Counted from the stretch's first letter, positions 45,416 through 54,597 are shown. The stretch is DNA of 64,000 nt from Bradyrhizobium sp. SZCCT0148 (GCF_018129985.1 NZ_JAFCKT010000004.1:310001-374000); one strand, 5' to 3'. Program-made: numbers and translations. Notes: a model not told the origin generated them from the letters alone.

Positions 45416-45981
45416 GGCCAGCCTCGCTCAACGCCGGCTGCCTTCAGCAGTTCGGCCAATTTCTTGCGCGCATAGAACAAGCGCGTCTTCACGGTGTTCT
45501 CCGGTATCCCGACGATTTCGGCCACCTCTTCCACGGACTTCTCGTGGTAGTAGACGAGATCGACGATTTCCCGGTGGTCCGGCGAGAGGCCCGTCAAACA
45601 CTCCCGCAACGCAGCACTGGTATCTTTCTTCTGAACCGCCGTTTCCGGATTGTCGGACGTATCCTCGATCGCGTTGGCGGCATCTTCGTCCAGCTCGAAA
45701 TCCTTCCTGCGCCGGAGCGCAGACAGGGCCTTGAACCGGGTAATCGCCAGCAGCCAGGTAGAAACGGCGGATCGGCCCTCGAACTTGCCGGCTTGACGCC
45801 AGACGTCGAGAAACACCTCGCTGATGAGGTCTTCCGCCGCCTGCTCGTCCCGCACGAGCCTCAGCCCGAAACGATACACCCTGACATGGTGCCGCCCGTA
45901 CAACACCTGCATGGCAAGCCGGTCACCTTGAGCGATCCTGGCGATCAGGACCTCGTCCGAAGCCGCCTGTGTCACGCTCAA
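45412..45981 (-). CDS. ECF-type RNA polymerase sigma factor
   Basis: 189-residue sigma-70 family ECF factor. Region 2 is RHHVRVYRFGLRLVRDEQAA with DLISEVFLDVWRQAGKF, and region 4 is DLVYYHEKSVEEVAEIVG followed by IPENTVKTRLFYARKKLAEL. Starts at TTG 45981 or GTG 45975. It heads the operon with its anti-sigma and a subtilase. A possible self-recognised promoter lies at 46023-46048. The inducing signal is unknown. Confidence 0.92.
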   Translation of the reverse strand: MSVTQAASDEVLIARIAQGDRLAMQVLYGRHHVRVYRFGLRLVRDEQAAEDLISEVFLDVWRQAGKFEGRSAVSTWLLAITRFKALSALRRRKDFELDEDAANAIEDTSDNPETAVQKKDTSAALRECLTGLSPDHREIVDLVYYHEKSVEEVAEIVGIPENTVKTRLFYARKKLAELLKAAGVERGWP

Positions 45982-46416
45982 TGCCCGTCTCGCAAAGTTG
46001 GTCGGGTCGGCGCGGCGGACGGTTCGACCGGGGGTGCAAAATTGTTCAGCCTACCGCAGTCATACGGGAGCCCGTGTGATCCACCCCACATACGCGGGTT
46101 TTTCTCATCCCACCCGCGGCCCTTGGCCGCCTTCATCCAGATCGGTAACATAATACTGCGATACTTCCCTGCGGAATGCATGTCCGGCACAAGCCGACCT
46201 CGTCCGGTTCCATAGCAGTCCTGCACGACGTATGTCTCGCCAAGCCCGGCTTAGGCTCGATCGCCTCGCAGAGCGATGCCAGGTCGCCGGCAAAAGCGCA
46301 TCGTCCGAGCCGTGCACCTTGTTTTGCGCTGCACGGTTCGGATTCGGTTTCAGAGGATACCAAACCTAAAGGCTTGCCACGTAGATTTTTGCGCTGACAT
46401 CACCATTGGCGGGACC
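45982..46416. other. Intergenic region between divergent sigma and GGDEF genes
   Basis: 435 bases without a convincing gene or RNA. It contains the candidate ECF promoter at 46023-46048 and must hold the promoter of the GGDEF gene on the other side. No repeat recognised. Confidence 0.5.
46023..46048 (-). promoter_or_regulatory. Candidate ECF promoter of the sigma/anti-sigma/subtilase operon
   Basis: On the minus strand TGAAC (46048-46044) is followed after exactly 16 bases by TCGAA (46027-46023), about 40 bases before the sigma start. The layout resembles ECF -35/-10 pairs and would give autoregulation. Low certainty because the consensus of this sigma group is not known to me. Confidence 0.3.
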
Positions 46417-47574
46417 ATGAGCACGGCCGCGACGTCCTTTCCCGAGAGGAATGCCGCTGAGGCCGCGGATCTCGTGCTCTCGCCCGGTGCCGCGGCCCCC
46501 GAGGTGCTGGCGCGCCGGGCCCGGCAGCGCCGCCAGATGTATATCGGCCAGGTGGCGAGCTATTCGCTGGGTGCCTCAGTCCTGTTGCTCTACGCCTATG
46601 CCGGCGCAGTCTCCATGGCCGTTCCGTCGCTGTTCTGGCTCGGCGGCCTCCTGATCATCGGGACGTTCACGGTGCTGTCGGAAGCCGGCTTCGGCGACCG
46701 GTTCCAGGACCATTACCTCACCGTCTTCCAGATCTCGGCACATATGGCGCTGCAGCTGGTGTTCCTGCTCGCCGTCCCCACGGTCGGGGTCTCGTTCATC
46801 GCCGTGCTGTTTCTGATCTTCGCGTTCGGCACGCTGAGGATGACCTCGAGCCAGGCGATGCTCACCTGGGGCCTTGCCACCTGTGGGCTCGCTCTGGTCT
46901 TCCTCGGTTCGGACCTGCCGATCGGATTGCCGGTTGCCACTCGCCTGGAGCGAACTGCCGCGATGCTCTGCTTCGTGCTGGTGATCGGCCAGTGCGCCTT
47001 CCTCGGCCTGTTCGGCGCCACCCTGCGCAAGATCCTGTACCGGCGCAGCATCGAGCTGAAAGATGCCTATCAGCGCATCGAGGAGCTGGCCGAGCTCGAC
47101 GAGCTCACCGGTTCCTACAACCGCCGCTGCATCATGCGGCTTCTCGACGCCGAGATCGAAAAGTCCCGGCAGGCATCGAGACCTTTCGCGATCGCGCTGA
47201 TCGATCTCGACTGGTTCAAGCGCATCAACGACGCCCACGGCCACCCTGTCGGGGATGAGGTGCTGCGCACCTTCGCGATCACCATGTTCGCCAATATCCG
47301 GCCGGCCGACAGCTTCGGCCGCTATGGCGGCGAGGAATTCCTGCTGCTGCTGCCGGACACCTCGGGTGACGCCGCACAGCGCATGCTCGAGCGCTTGCGC
47401 AGCATCGTCGCCGATCTCGACTGGAGCGCTTTTTCCCTGACTATGCACGTGACCATTTCCGCGGGCGTTGTGACGCTGCACGACGTCGATACTGCCGACA
47501 CGTTTCTCGCGCGCGCCGATCGCGCGCTCTATTCCGCCAAGGCGCAAGGGCGCAACCGCATTGCAACGAGCTGA
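46417..47574 (+). CDS. Membrane diguanylate cyclase (GGDEF)
   Basis: 385-residue protein from ATG 46417. Six hydrophobic segments between residues 40 and 210 are followed by a GGDEF domain with the active-site signature GRYGGEEF and DELTGSYNRRCIMRLLD at its start, so it should make cyclic di-GMP from GTP in response to an unknown membrane signal. The six-helix sensor resembles the MASE2-like type (tentative). A DUF2336 gene follows 63 bases downstream in the same direction. Confidence 0.92.
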   Translation: MSTAATSFPERNAAEAADLVLSPGAAAPEVLARRARQRRQMYIGQVASYSLGASVLLLYAYAGAVSMAVPSLFWLGGLLIIGTFTVLSEAGFGDRFQDHYLTVFQISAHMALQLVFLLAVPTVGVSFIAVLFLIFAFGTLRMTSSQAMLTWGLATCGLALVFLGSDLPIGLPVATRLERTAAMLCFVLVIGQCAFLGLFGATLRKILYRRSIELKDAYQRIEELAELDELTGSYNRRCIMRLLDAEIEKSRQASRPFAIALIDLDWFKRINDAHGHPVGDEVLRTFAITMFANIRPADSFGRYGGEEFLLLLPDTSGDAAQRMLERLRSIVADLDWSAFSLTMHVTISAGVVTLHDVDTADTFLARADRALYSAKAQGRNRIATS

Positions 47575-47637
47575 CCACTCCATTTATTCCCGCTGCGGCA
47601 GAAGCCGCCGCCGGACCAAGCGCTCCAGGACAGGGCC

Positions 47638-48741
47638 ATGAGATCCAGATCCGCGAAAACATCCGAGAATTTGCTCGAGGAACTGCAGGCCGCGCTCTCG
47701 CACGGCACCGTCGCGCGCCGGGTCGAGACGCTGCGCCGCGTCACCGATCTGTTCGTGGGCAACGCGGTGGACTATTCCGACGACCACATCCGCGTGTTCG
47801 ACGACGTGTTCCAGTGCCTGATCGAGCGGATCGAGACCTCGGCCAAAGCACTGCTCGCCGATCGCCTCGCACCGATCGCGGCCGCGCCGCCGAAAATCAT
47901 CCGCACGCTCGCGCTCGACGAGGTCATCGAGGTCTCCGGCCCCGTGCTATCGAAATCGGAACGGCTGGACGAGACGACCCTGATCGAGATCGCGCGCACG
48001 AGGGGCCAGGCGCATCTCAAGGCGATCTCGCTCAGGCGGGTGTTGTCGGAAGCGCTGACCGACGTGCTGGTGACGCGCGGCAATGAGGACGTGGTGCAGT
48101 CGACCGTCGGCAATCCGGGCGCGCGGCTCTCCGAGGGAAGCCTCGCCGATCTCGTCACCCGCGCCGAACGCGACGATGACCTCGCCACCTGCATCGGCGA
48201 GCGGCCGGACCTGCCGCGCCATCACTATTTGAAGCTGATCGCGAAAGCGTCCCTGAGCGTACGCAGGAAGCTCGAGGCCGCGCATCCGGAGCTCGCCGAC
48301 GAGGTGTCGAGCGTTGTGCAGGAGGTGGCCCAGAGGGCCCGCGCCGCCGCCATGACGAAGCAGACCGAGATGGCGCGCGCGCTGGTGAGGTCACTGCACG
48401 AGGACGGCCGTCTCAACGAATTCCAGGTCACCAGTTTCGCCGAGCAGGGCAAATTCGACGAAACCAATGCGGGGCTCGCGGCGCTCGCGGGCGTCGCCGT
48501 CGAGACCGCCGAAACCATGATGATCGAAAGCCGCACCGAGGGCGTGATGATCCTCGCCAAGGTCGCGGGCATGTCCTGGCCAAGCGTGCGCGCCGTCATC
48601 GCGATGCGCGAGAAGCTCTCCGGCGGCTCGCAGACCGACATGCTGACGCTGCGCGACGCCTACGAGGCGCTGCGCAGCTCAACCGCGCAGCAGGTGCTGC
48701 GCTTCCACCGCATGCAGCAGGGCACGATCCCGGCGGCGTGA
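47638..48741 (+). CDS. DUF2336 domain protein next to a diguanylate cyclase
   Basis: 367-residue, all-helical soluble protein of the DUF2336 family, the second in the window: VARRVETLRRVTDLFVGNAV, DHIRVFDDVFQCLIERIE, and later LVRSLHEDGRLNEFQVTSFA and MSWPSVRAVIAMREKLSG. Members often lie beside signalling genes; the linked GGDEF gene hints at a cyclic-di-GMP output, but no ligand motif (such as RxxxR PilZ) is visible. Function unknown. Confidence 0.82.
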   Translation: MRSRSAKTSENLLEELQAALSHGTVARRVETLRRVTDLFVGNAVDYSDDHIRVFDDVFQCLIERIETSAKALLADRLAPIAAAPPKIIRTLALDEVIEVSGPVLSKSERLDETTLIEIARTRGQAHLKAISLRRVLSEALTDVLVTRGNEDVVQSTVGNPGARLSEGSLADLVTRAERDDDLATCIGERPDLPRHHYLKLIAKASLSVRRKLEAAHPELADEVSSVVQEVAQRARAAAMTKQTEMARALVRSLHEDGRLNEFQVTSFAEQGKFDETNAGLAALAGVAVETAETMMIESRTEGVMILAKVAGMSWPSVRAVIAMREKLSGGSQTDMLTLRDAYEALRSSTAQQVLRFHRMQQGTIPAA

Positions 48742-48748
48742 GGCCCGG

Positions 48749-49387
48749 TCAGTATCGCAGAACCCTCGCCCCGACCGCCGCGCCGATCGCAGTCACCACC
48801 GCCGCCGCGAGCGTGTACCAGGTTGCGACGAACAGGGGAGAATCGTCGGTGCAGTGCGAGGCATAAAGCGTCGCGGCAAGCCCGGCCGACACCAGGCCAG
48901 CGAGCGCTCCGGCCAGCGCGGGATGCGAGGGCGCGCCATGGCGCAGGCCGAACAGCGCGCCCGCAAGCAGCGGCAGCGACATTGCCGGAATTGCGACCAG
49001 GCATACCCTGGAGTTCTTGCCCATCAAGCGCATCGTCATCGGCATGGCCGGCGCCATCATCGCCTCGCTGCCGATCGCAACTGCCAGCAGCCCGACCGGA
49101 AGCAGCAGCAGCCAGCCCCAACCACGCAGCAGGGCCTCGGGGCGCGACAGATGCAGGCTGACGATGATTGCGGGGATCGCGAGTGACAGCGTCACCGCGA
49201 ACTTCATGTCGAAGAACGGGTTGTGCATGGCCGTCATCACGTCCGGCCGCACGCCGAGGAACGTCGCAAAGATCAGGATCGACAAGGGCGCGGCCACCAG
49301 CAGCGCCATGGTCAGCACGGCGCCGACGCGCGGCACGCGATGAGGGTTGTCGGCTGCGAGCGAACGGATGAGTTGATCGGTGTCCAT
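48749..49387 (-). CDS. NrsF/DUF1109-family membrane anti-sigma factor
   Basis: 212-residue protein with six membrane segments, matching the NrsF (DUF1109) family of anti-sigma factors partnered with SigF/EcfF-type ECF sigmas. Two cysteines, Cys129 (NSRVCLVA) and Cys179 (YASHCTDD), are placed at predicted membrane edges; in the Bradyrhizobium OsrA and Caulobacter NrsF proteins paired cysteines are reported to matter for sensing. It starts two bases after the sigma stop. Expected to hold the sigma at the membrane until oxidative or metal stress (family knowledge). Confidence 0.9.
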   Translation of the reverse strand: MDTDQLIRSLAADNPHRVPRVGAVLTMALLVAAPLSILIFATFLGVRPDVMTAMHNPFFDMKFAVTLSLAIPAIIVSLHLSRPEALLRGWGWLLLLPVGLLAVAIGSEAMMAPAMPMTMRLMGKNSRVCLVAIPAMSLPLLAGALFGLRHGAPSHPALAGALAGLVSAGLAATLYASHCTDDSPLFVATWYTLAAAVVTAIGAAVGARVLRY

Positions 49388-49389
49388 GA

Positions 49390-49935
49390 CTAGTGGTCCC
49401 GCAGTTTGGCCGTCAGCGCCGCAAGTCCGCGATGGAGTGCGACCCGCACCGCGCCTTCGCTCATCGAAAACTTCGTCGCCGTGTCCTTGATCGAAGCGCT
49501 CTCGACCGCGATCGACTGCAGCACGTCGCGCTGGCGCTGCGGCAGGGTGTTGAGCTGGGCTGCGACCTCGCCCGCGGAGGCCGTTTCCTCGGGCGCCTCG
49601 CCCGGCAGGGTTTCGGAGAAATCCTCGATGTTGACGAAGACGCGCCTGCCGCGCCGGCGCAGCGCGTCGATCAGCTTGTTGCGGCCGATGGCAAACAGCC
49701 AGGGCGCGAAGGGGGCTTCGCTGTCCCAGGTGTGCCGCTTCAGATGCACCGCCAACAGAATCTCCTGCACGATATCCTCTGCTTGGTCGGGAGGCTGGCC
49801 GGCCCGGGCCAGGCCTCGCCTCGCAGCCGCGCGCAGCACCGGCGTGACCGCCCTCAACAGGCGATGATACGCCGCATCATCGCCAGCCATGGCCGACCGC
49901 ATCAGGCCGGTCCATTCGTCCTCACGTCCGCGCAC
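49390..49935 (-). CDS. ECF sigma factor, SigF/EcfF type
   Basis: 181-residue ECF sigma factor. Region 2 has PDQAEDIVQEILLAVHLKRH and APWLFAIGRNKLIDALRRR; region 4 has LPQRQRDVLQSIAVESASIK and FSMSEGAVRVALHRGL. Its pairing with an NrsF-family anti-sigma and the promoter just upstream identify it as the SigF/EcfF type, which in Caulobacter and Bradyrhizobium responds to oxidants and some heavy metals. The first gene of a two-gene operon. Confidence 0.92.
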   Translation of the reverse strand: MRGREDEWTGLMRSAMAGDDAAYHRLLRAVTPVLRAAARRGLARAGQPPDQAEDIVQEILLAVHLKRHTWDSEAPFAPWLFAIGRNKLIDALRRRGRRVFVNIEDFSETLPGEAPEETASAGEVAAQLNTLPQRQRDVLQSIAVESASIKDTATKFSMSEGAVRVALHRGLAALTAKLRDH

Positions 49936-49955
49936 GCGCGCCCCTCACAAAGCAA

Positions 49956-49980
49956 TTCGGCCGCTCGTTCAAATTGTTAC
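49956..49980 (-). promoter_or_regulatory. EcfF/SigF-type autoregulatory promoter GTAAC-N16-CGAA
   Basis: On the minus strand GTAAC (49980-49976) is followed after exactly 16 bases by CGAA (49959-49956), about 20 bases before the sigma start. This equals the published Caulobacter SigF consensus GTAACC-N16-CGAA except for the sixth base, so the sigma probably transcribes its own operon. Confidence 0.7.
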
Positions 49981-49993
49981 GCCAGCCCGACGA

Positions 49994-50011
49994 GATCACG
50001 AATTCGTGATC
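49994..50011. promoter_or_regulatory. 18-bp perfect palindrome upstream of the ECF promoter
   Basis: GATCACGAATTCGTGATC reads the same on both strands and begins 13 bases upstream of the -35 element. It is the right size for a dimeric repressor or activator site, and could add a second input to the operon or serve the divergent gene at 50227. Confidence 0.45.
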
Positions 50012-50226
50012 GAGTGCCGGCGTCGTCTTCGGCCCGGCCATCGACGTATGCGCCGGCTCATAACAGAGATCGGCTCGTCCCGCACCGGGCGGCTGGCTCC
50101 ATGAGTGCCGGTTTGCCCCGGTTTTGCCCGGTGTAGCCCGAAGATTCCCATTTTCTGCCCCGCTGTCGTCACGCCCCAGGGTCTCTGTTCGGTCCCGGGA
50201 CGGGCGGAATTGGGGAGATCATCACC

Positions 50227-50916
50227 ATGATGAAAGCCAGCGGGCGCGCGGCCCTGATTGTTCTGGCCGGGCTTTTTTTGCTGTTCGGCGGCTTTGCACA
50301 GGCGGCACCAGCCTCATCCACCACCAAATCGGACGGCGCGGGCAAGCAGGCCGATGCGGCCAAGCCGAGCAAGCACCGACGCCACGAGTCACGCCGCAAC
50401 GTCAGCAGCAAGACGGTGCAGAAATCGGCCGACAAGGCTTCGGTGGACAAGGCTGATGCTCCCGCAAAGGACGAGCCGAAAGCCGACACCAAGACCGACA
50501 CCAACGTGGCGGTCTCGAGCCAGATGCCGCCGGCGGTTGCCAACGCCAATGCGCAGCTCGCCGCCGCCGATACCCCGACTGCGGCAGCGGCCTCCGCGAT
50601 GACGGATCGCGCCAACGGCAATGTCCAGGCAGCGGCCGACGATACCAACGCTGCGAATGGCGAGAGCCAGAACGCCGAGAATCAGGTCATCGCCCCCGAT
50701 CAGCTCAACGACATCGACCGCGCCGCGCAACAGGACAGTCCACCGGCGCAGAAGGCGGTAATCGCCGCAACCGAGGCACAGCCCCGACCGGCACCGGTGA
50801 TGGCCAGCAGCCAGCAGAGCTCGGCCTGGGACCAGAGCTCCCTGATCGGCAAGATCTTCATCGGCGTCGGCACGCTGCTAACGCTGGCGTCCGCCGCGCG
50901 CATGTTCATGGCGTGA
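50227..50916 (+). CDS. Low-complexity exported protein with C-terminal membrane segment
   Basis: 229-residue protein. A signal peptide (AALIVLAGLFLLFGGFAQA) precedes about 165 residues rich in Ala, Lys, Asp and Asn with no fold signs, then a hydrophobic C-terminal segment (LIGKIFIGVGTLLTLASAAR). It could be a periplasmic tether or spacer anchored at the end. Divergent from the ECF sigma gene; not recognised otherwise. Confidence 0.65.
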   Translation: MMKASGRAALIVLAGLFLLFGGFAQAAPASSTTKSDGAGKQADAAKPSKHRRHESRRNVSSKTVQKSADKASVDKADAPAKDEPKADTKTDTNVAVSSQMPPAVANANAQLAAADTPTAAAASAMTDRANGNVQAAADDTNAANGESQNAENQVIAPDQLNDIDRAAQQDSPPAQKAVIAATEAQPRPAPVMASSQQSSAWDQSSLIGKIFIGVGTLLTLASAARMFMA

Positions 50917-51068
50917 GCGCTGGCCCGAATTCCGAGACTGGATTTCTGGCTTGAGAGACCGTCACCGGAACGCGCATCCCGCTGTGTGTTTTGGCCTCTC
51001 TCAGCCCCCTTGAAGCCCACCGCGCCAGCGGGCACATTGCCCGCCTGATCAAAAAACGTGGGTGGAGC

Positions 51069-51848
51069 ATGAGCACGTTCGAACACATCATCGTCGAGAG
51101 CAAAGGCGCGGTCGGCATCATCAAGCTGAACCGGCCTAAGCTGCTCAACGCGCTCTCCTTCGGCGTCTTCCGCGAGATCGCAGCTGCCGTCGACGATCTC
51201 GAGGCCGATGACGCCATCGGCTGCATCGTCGTGACCGGCAGCGAGAAGGCCTTTGCCGCCGGCGCCGACATCAAGGAGATGCAGCCGAAGGGCTTCATCG
51301 ACATGTTCTCGGAGGATTTTGCCGCGATCGGCGGCGACCGAGTCGCGCGCTGCCGCAAGCCGACCATCGCCGCTGTTTCCGGCTATGCGCTCGGCGGCGG
51401 CTGCGAGCTCGCCATGATGTGCGATTTCATCATCGCCGCCGACACCGCCAAGTTCGGCCAGCCCGAGATCACGCTTGGCACCATTCCCGGCATCGGCGGT
51501 ACCCAGCGCCTGACGCGCGCCATCGGCAAGTCCAAGGCGATGGACCTCTGCCTCACCGGCCGCATGATGGATGCGGCGGAAGCCGAGCGAAGCGGCCTCG
51601 TCAGCCGCATCGTGCCCGCCGACAAGCTGATGGACGAGGTGATGGCGGCGGCCGAGAAGGTCGCCGCTATGTCGCGCCCTGCGGCCGCGATGGCCAAGGA
51701 AGCGGTGAACCGCGCCTTCGAGACCACGCTTGCCGAGGGCATGAGCGTCGAACGCAACCTGTTCCACTCGACCTTCGCGCTGGAGGACCGCTCCGAGGGC
51801 ATGGCGGCGTTCATCGAGAAGCGCAAGCCGGTGAACAAGAACAGGTAA
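51069..51848 (+). CDS. Enoyl-CoA hydratase
   Basis: 259-residue crotonase-family enzyme hydrating trans-2-enoyl-CoA in fatty acid or amino acid breakdown. The oxyanion-hole loops are AAGADIKEM and [11 protein letters not shown], and both catalytic glutamates are present (in GGGCELAM and in [15 protein letters not shown]). ATG 51069 is chosen over an upstream in-frame start at 50991. It is monocistronic here. Confidence 0.93.
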   Translation: MSTFEHIIVESKGAVGIIKLNRPKLLNALSFGVFREIAAAVDDLEADDAIGCIVVTGSEKAFAAGADIKEMQPKGFIDMFSEDFAAIGGDRVARCRKPTIAAVSGYALGGGCELAMMCDFIIAADTAKFGQPEITLGTIPGIGGTQRLTRAIGKSKAMDLCLTGRMMDAAEAERSGLVSRIVPADKLMDEVMAAAEKVAAMSRPAAAMAKEAVNRAFETTLAEGMSVERNLFHSTFALEDRSEGMAAFIEKRKPVNKNR

Positions 51849-52034
51849 TCCGGCGCACGGTCAGGCTGGTGTAAGGCTCGACCGCGTTCCCGCGGACTCC
51901 CTGTGACGAAGCTGCAACAAGCACGGATTTCATGGGGGTTTCCCCCGCGGCAGTTTGCCTGCGGGACCTCGGCTGGTTAAACAGTTAAGAGGCCACCGTC
52001 GGCGGGGGCGGACAGCCGGGTTAAACGGGATTAC

Positions 52035-53465
52035 ATGATTGGGCGTACCGCCAGAGCTGGTCGCGAGATGACGCGGCATCGATCAGGCGTGGGTCCTGCG
52101 CTTGCGACATGGACCGCGCTGGTGCTGTGCTGCGCCTTGCCGTCCGCCGCCGGGGCTGAAGCTCTGCCCGAGGCGCTCGCCAAGGCCTACCAGACCAATC
52201 CGCAGCTCAATGCCGAACGTGCGCGACAACGCGCCACGGACGAGAACGTGCCGCAGGCCCTCGCGGGTTACCGGCCGCAGATCGTGGCGAGCCTTAGCGC
52301 CGGCCTGCAATCGGTGCGCAATCTGCTGCCCGACAACACCATTCAGACCGGCAATCTGAAGCCATGGATCATCGGCGTCACCGTGACGCAGACCCTGTTC
52401 AACGGCTTCCGCACCGCCAACAATGTGCGCGCCGCCGAGCTCCAGGTGCAGTCGGGCCGCGAGGCGCTGCGCAATGTGGGCCAGGGCGTGCTGCTCGACG
52501 CGGTCACCGCCTACACCAACGTGCTGGCCAACCAGTCGCTGGTCGAGGCGCAGCGTTCCAACGTCGCTTTCCTGCGCGAGACGCTCTCGGTCACCCAGCG
52601 CCGCCTCAACGCCGGCGATGTCACGCCGACCGACAGCGCGCAGGCCGAAGCGCGCCTCAACCGCGGCCTTGCCGATCTCAACGCGGCCGAAGTCTCGCTT
52701 GCCATCAGCCAGGCGACCTACGCGCAGGTGATCGGCAATGCGCCGTCGCAGCTTCGGCCCGCCGAAACGGTCGATCGCTATCTGCCGAAGAGCCGCGACG
52801 ACGCGATGACAATGGCCATCCGCCAGCATCCGGCGGTGTTGGCCGCCGGCTTCGACGTCGACGTCGCCTCCACCAACATCCGCATCGCGGAAGGCACCCT
52901 GCTGCCGAGCGCCACCATCCAGGGCAGCGCAAGCAAGAGCCGCAACAACGATCCGACCCTCGGCACCTTCGCCGAGGACCAGGCCTCGATCGTCGCCAAC
53001 ATCACCGCGCCGATCTACGACGGCGGCCAGGCCGCCGCGCAGACCCGGCAGGCCAAGGAGATTACGGCGCAAAGCCGCCTCGTGCTCGACCAGGTCCGCA
53101 ATCAGGCGCGCACGGCGGCCGTGAGCGCCTGGGTCGCCAACGAGGGCGCCAAAATCACCGTGTCTGCCTCGGAATCCGAAGTGAAGGCCGCGACCGTCGC
53201 ACTCCAGGGCGTGCAGCGCGAGGCTGCCGGTGGACAACGCACAACGGTCGATGTTTTGAACTCGCAGGCCGATCTGATCCAGGCCAAGGCCCGCCTGATC
53301 GGCGCCAACCGCGACCGCGTCATCGCCTCCTACACGCTGCTCAGCGCCATCGGTCATCTCGACGTCAAGACGCTCAGCCTGAACACGCCCGACTATCTGC
53401 CGGAGGTGCACTACCACCAGGTTCGCGACGCCTGGCACGGGCTGCGCACGCCGTCCGGGCAGTAG
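52035..53465 (+). CDS. tolC: TolC-family outer-membrane efflux protein
   Basis: 476-residue outer-membrane channel of the TolC family: signal peptide near residues 15-40, then two repeated helical halves with the characteristic VTVTQTLFNGFRTANNV and ANITAPIYDGGQAAAQTRQA strand signatures, and a final SYTLLSAIGHL. TolC trimers connect inner-membrane pumps and type I secretion systems to the outside. It lies 1.1 kb from nothing co-directional that would be its pump; the RND pump at 54598 is convergent and lacks its own outer-membrane partner. Confidence 0.92.
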   Translation: MIGRTARAGREMTRHRSGVGPALATWTALVLCCALPSAAGAEALPEALAKAYQTNPQLNAERARQRATDENVPQALAGYRPQIVASLSAGLQSVRNLLPDNTIQTGNLKPWIIGVTVTQTLFNGFRTANNVRAAELQVQSGREALRNVGQGVLLDAVTAYTNVLANQSLVEAQRSNVAFLRETLSVTQRRLNAGDVTPTDSAQAEARLNRGLADLNAAEVSLAISQATYAQVIGNAPSQLRPAETVDRYLPKSRDDAMTMAIRQHPAVLAAGFDVDVASTNIRIAEGTLLPSATIQGSASKSRNNDPTLGTFAEDQASIVANITAPIYDGGQAAAQTRQAKEITAQSRLVLDQVRNQARTAAVSAWVANEGAKITVSASESEVKAATVALQGVQREAAGGQRTTVDVLNSQADLIQAKARLIGANRDRVIASYTLLSAIGHLDVKTLSLNTPDYLPEVHYHQVRDAWHGLRTPSGQ

Positions 53466-53632
53466 CGGTTCGCAACGGGGAGCCTTCGAGCGCCCTGCCC
53501 GACGTTGCGCGTTGACGGCTCACGCCCGCTTGCGGATCTCGTCGAGCAGCTATGCAGCGAAGTGCGGCGGTTGCCAGGCCGATGTGATACTGTCTCGGCA
53601 TCGTTTTCAAATAACGAAGCAGGAGAGAAACC

Positions 53633-54595
53633 ATGCTCAGCCGACGCGGCGTCCTGTTCGCCTCCCTTGCCGCCGGAGCAGCCATGACCAACAAAGCCCA
53701 CGCACGTGCTTCGCAGCCCGCAACGCCGGTCAATTTCGAAGTCCCGCTGCACGCCTGCGACTGTCACACCCATATCCATGGCGATGTCGAAAAGTTTCCA
53801 TTCTTCGCGGGGCGCGTCTATACGCCGGAGCCGGCGAGCCCCGAGGAAATGGCCGCACTGCACAAGGCGCTGCATATCGAGCGCGTGGTGATCGTGACGC
53901 CGAGCGTCTATGGTACCGACAATTCCTCGACGCTATTCGGCATGAAGGCGCGCGGCGCGACCGCGCGCGGAGTGGCCGTGATCGACGACAAGACCACTGA
54001 GGCACAGCTCGATACGATGCAGCAGGAAGGTTTCCGCGGCATCCGCATCAATCTGGCGACCGGCGGCATCAGCGATCCCGACGTCGGCCGCGCCCGCTTC
54101 ACCGCTGCCGTCGAGCGCATGAAGGCACGCGGCTGGCATGTGCAACTCTATACGACGCTGCCGATGATTTCCGCGATCAAGGACCTCGTGCTGGCCGCGC
54201 CGGTGCCCGCCGTGTTCGACCATTTCGGCGGGCTCGAGGCCTCGCTCGGGCTGGAGCAACCGGGATTTGCGGACTTGGTCGCGCTCGTCAAATCCGGCAA
54301 GGCCTATGTGAAGATCTCCGGCGCGTATCGCTCGTCGAAGCTTGCGCCCGACTATCAGGACATGGTGCCCTATGCACGGGCGCTGATCGCGGCGAATGCG
54401 GACCGCATCGTCTGGGGCACTGACTGGCCGCATCCGGATTCGAGCCGTGTCGAGGGACGCAAGCCCACCGACATCGCGCCGCTCTATCAGATCGACGACG
54501 GCCGCCTGCTCAACCAGCTTCCGGTGTGGGCACCGGACGCCGATGTGCGCAAGAAGATCCTGGTCGACAACCCGGCACGACTTTACGGGTTCTGA
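53633..54595 (+). CDS. TAT-exported amidohydrolase-2 (PDC hydrolase-like) protein
   Basis: 320-residue metal hydrolase. A twin-arginine-like signal (SRRGVLFASLAAGAAM) precedes a TIM-barrel of the amidohydrolase_2 family with DCHTHIHG at the first strand, FDHFGG in the middle and WGTDWPHPD near the end, the layout of 2-pyrone-4,6-dicarboxylate hydrolase and lactonase relatives. Predicted periplasmic, which is less common for this family. Substrate unknown, probably a lactone from aromatic breakdown. Confidence 0.87.
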   Translation: MLSRRGVLFASLAAGAAMTNKAHARASQPATPVNFEVPLHACDCHTHIHGDVEKFPFFAGRVYTPEPASPEEMAALHKALHIERVVIVTPSVYGTDNSSTLFGMKARGATARGVAVIDDKTTEAQLDTMQQEGFRGIRINLATGGISDPDVGRARFTAAVERMKARGWHVQLYTTLPMISAIKDLVLAAPVPAVFDHFGGLEASLGLEQPGFADLVALVKSGKAYVKISGAYRSSKLAPDYQDMVPYARALIAANADRIVWGTDWPHPDSSRVEGRKPTDIAPLYQIDDGRLLNQLPVWAPDADVRKKILVDNPARLYGF

Positions 54596-54597
54596 CC

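Noticed and set aside
51975..51990. TTAAACAGTTAA before tolC as a CtrA site
   Set aside because: The half-sites are only four bases apart, so the spacing is wrong for CtrA.
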